Shown here in pieces: positions 63,828-64,000 of a DNA stretch of 64,000 bases. The notes below the pieces were generated by a model. That model did not search any database. It saw nothing but the letters and a program-made list of their open reading frames with translations, and was not told the DNA's origin. Source of the stretch: Sphingobium aromaticiconvertens (lineage in GTDB: Bacteria; Pseudomonadota; Alphaproteobacteria; Sphingomonadales; Sphingomonadaceae); contig NZ_JBANRJ010000001.1 in assembly GCF_037154075.1 (NCBI RefSeq), positions 2,661,501-2,725,500 on the forward strand, in the 5' to 3' direction. The position numbers and the translations under genes are program-made. Each line of letters opens with the position of its first letter. Positions within the stretch are counted from its first letter, which is position 1.

Positions 63828-64000
63828 ATGGGGTTCGCTTCATCGCTATAATCCCCGTGGCGGACGACTATGACGCCGATCACGTCGATGCGGTTTTCGC
63901 CGCCGCTCGGGCGGCGCTGGTTGGCGCAAGGACCTTCGAGGCCTACCGGCTTCAAGTCGTCAGTACCGGACCGGCCATCATCGCTCCAAAAGAAGACGCT
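63824..64000 (+). CDS. Lasso peptide C protein (asparagine synthetase-like cyclase), 5' part only
   Basis: 59 codons from GTG 63824 to the window edge: VNGVRFIAIIPVADDYDADH, then VDAVFAAARAALVGARTFEA. The start overlaps the B gene stop, as in other lasso operons. C proteins activate the core Asp with ATP and close the ring. Only the N-terminal glutaminase-like start is visible, so the call rests mainly on position and the typical short opening beta-strand. Confidence 0.75.
   Translation, partial: MNGVRFIAIIPVADDYDADHVDAVFAAARAALVGARTFEAYRLQVVSTGPAIIAPKEDA

Noticed and set aside
1..64000. CRISPR arrays, tRNA and rRNA genes, riboswitches
   Set aside because: No regularly spaced direct repeats with unique spacers, no cloverleaf with a CCA end and no rRNA-like stretches were recognised. 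The only phased repeats are the two iteron arrays.

Overview
The window looks like accessory, plasmid-borne DNA of a sphingomonad (Sphingobium, Novosphingobium or Sphingopyxis type; inferred, not proven). The grounds are high GC, several large TonB-dependent receptors beside aromatic-type catabolic genes, a RepA_C-type plasmid initiator, iteron arrays, an F-type conjugation operon, and a McjB-type lasso peptide locus of the kind known from sphingomonads and caulobacters.

Left edge (1-7 kb) is a stack of insertion sequences. A truncated IS3 element is cut by an IS21-family element (849-5693), which is itself cut by a second IS21-family element (1563-3909, 5-bp target duplication GCAGT). The outer element abuts a truncated IS110 transposase. 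An AlpA-like regulator and three iteron-like repeats with a 20-bp period follow. At 7.2-12.6 kb lies a minus-strand operon: a small protein, thiolase, two SDRs, an acyl-CoA dehydrogenase and an APH-like kinase. It suggests beta-oxidation of a hydroxylated acyl-CoA through a phosphorylated intermediate. On the plus strand follow a carotenoid-oxidoreductase-like flavoprotein, a quinone-oxidoreductase-like MDR protein and an MhpB-type extradiol dioxygenase whose last ~35 codons are lost to an IS3-family copy.

16.6-56.5 kb is bounded by two 1523-bp IS3-family copies in direct orientation. All four outer and inner flanks are broken or edge-truncated genes (mhpB-like, repA, TonB receptor, traB), and there are no target duplications. 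The interior holds repA; a TonB receptor, Rieske oxygenase and MFS cluster; a second TonB receptor split by an IS5 element; SDRs; two meta-cleavage-type hydrolases; a luciferase-like monooxygenase; two IclR regulators; an HsaA-like flavin monooxygenase; an FAD monooxygenase; and a second MhpB-type dioxygenase split by an IS1380 element. A full branched-chain 2-oxoacid dehydrogenase operon (E1alpha, E1beta, E2, E3) with a divergent Lrp regulator comes next, then MarR and TetR regulators, two MFS transporters and a third, 5'-truncated TonB receptor. The catabolic genes together read as uptake, hydroxylation, extradiol cleavage, hydrolysis and side-chain oxidation of an unidentified aromatic or polycyclic substrate. 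Both ring-cleavage genes are currently disrupted.

56.5-61 kb is an F-type transfer operon on the minus strand (secreted small protein, dsbC, pilin, traL, traE, traK, and a traB broken by a frameshift and by the IS). Upstream of it is a four-unit iteron array with a 20-bp period. The right end (61.2-64 kb) carries a hypothetical gene, an XRE regulator, a GntR regulator and the start of a lasso peptide cluster: a 44-residue precursor, the fused B protease and the first 59 codons of the C cyclase. This is the most interesting biosynthetic content. No rRNA, tRNA or CRISPR array was seen.
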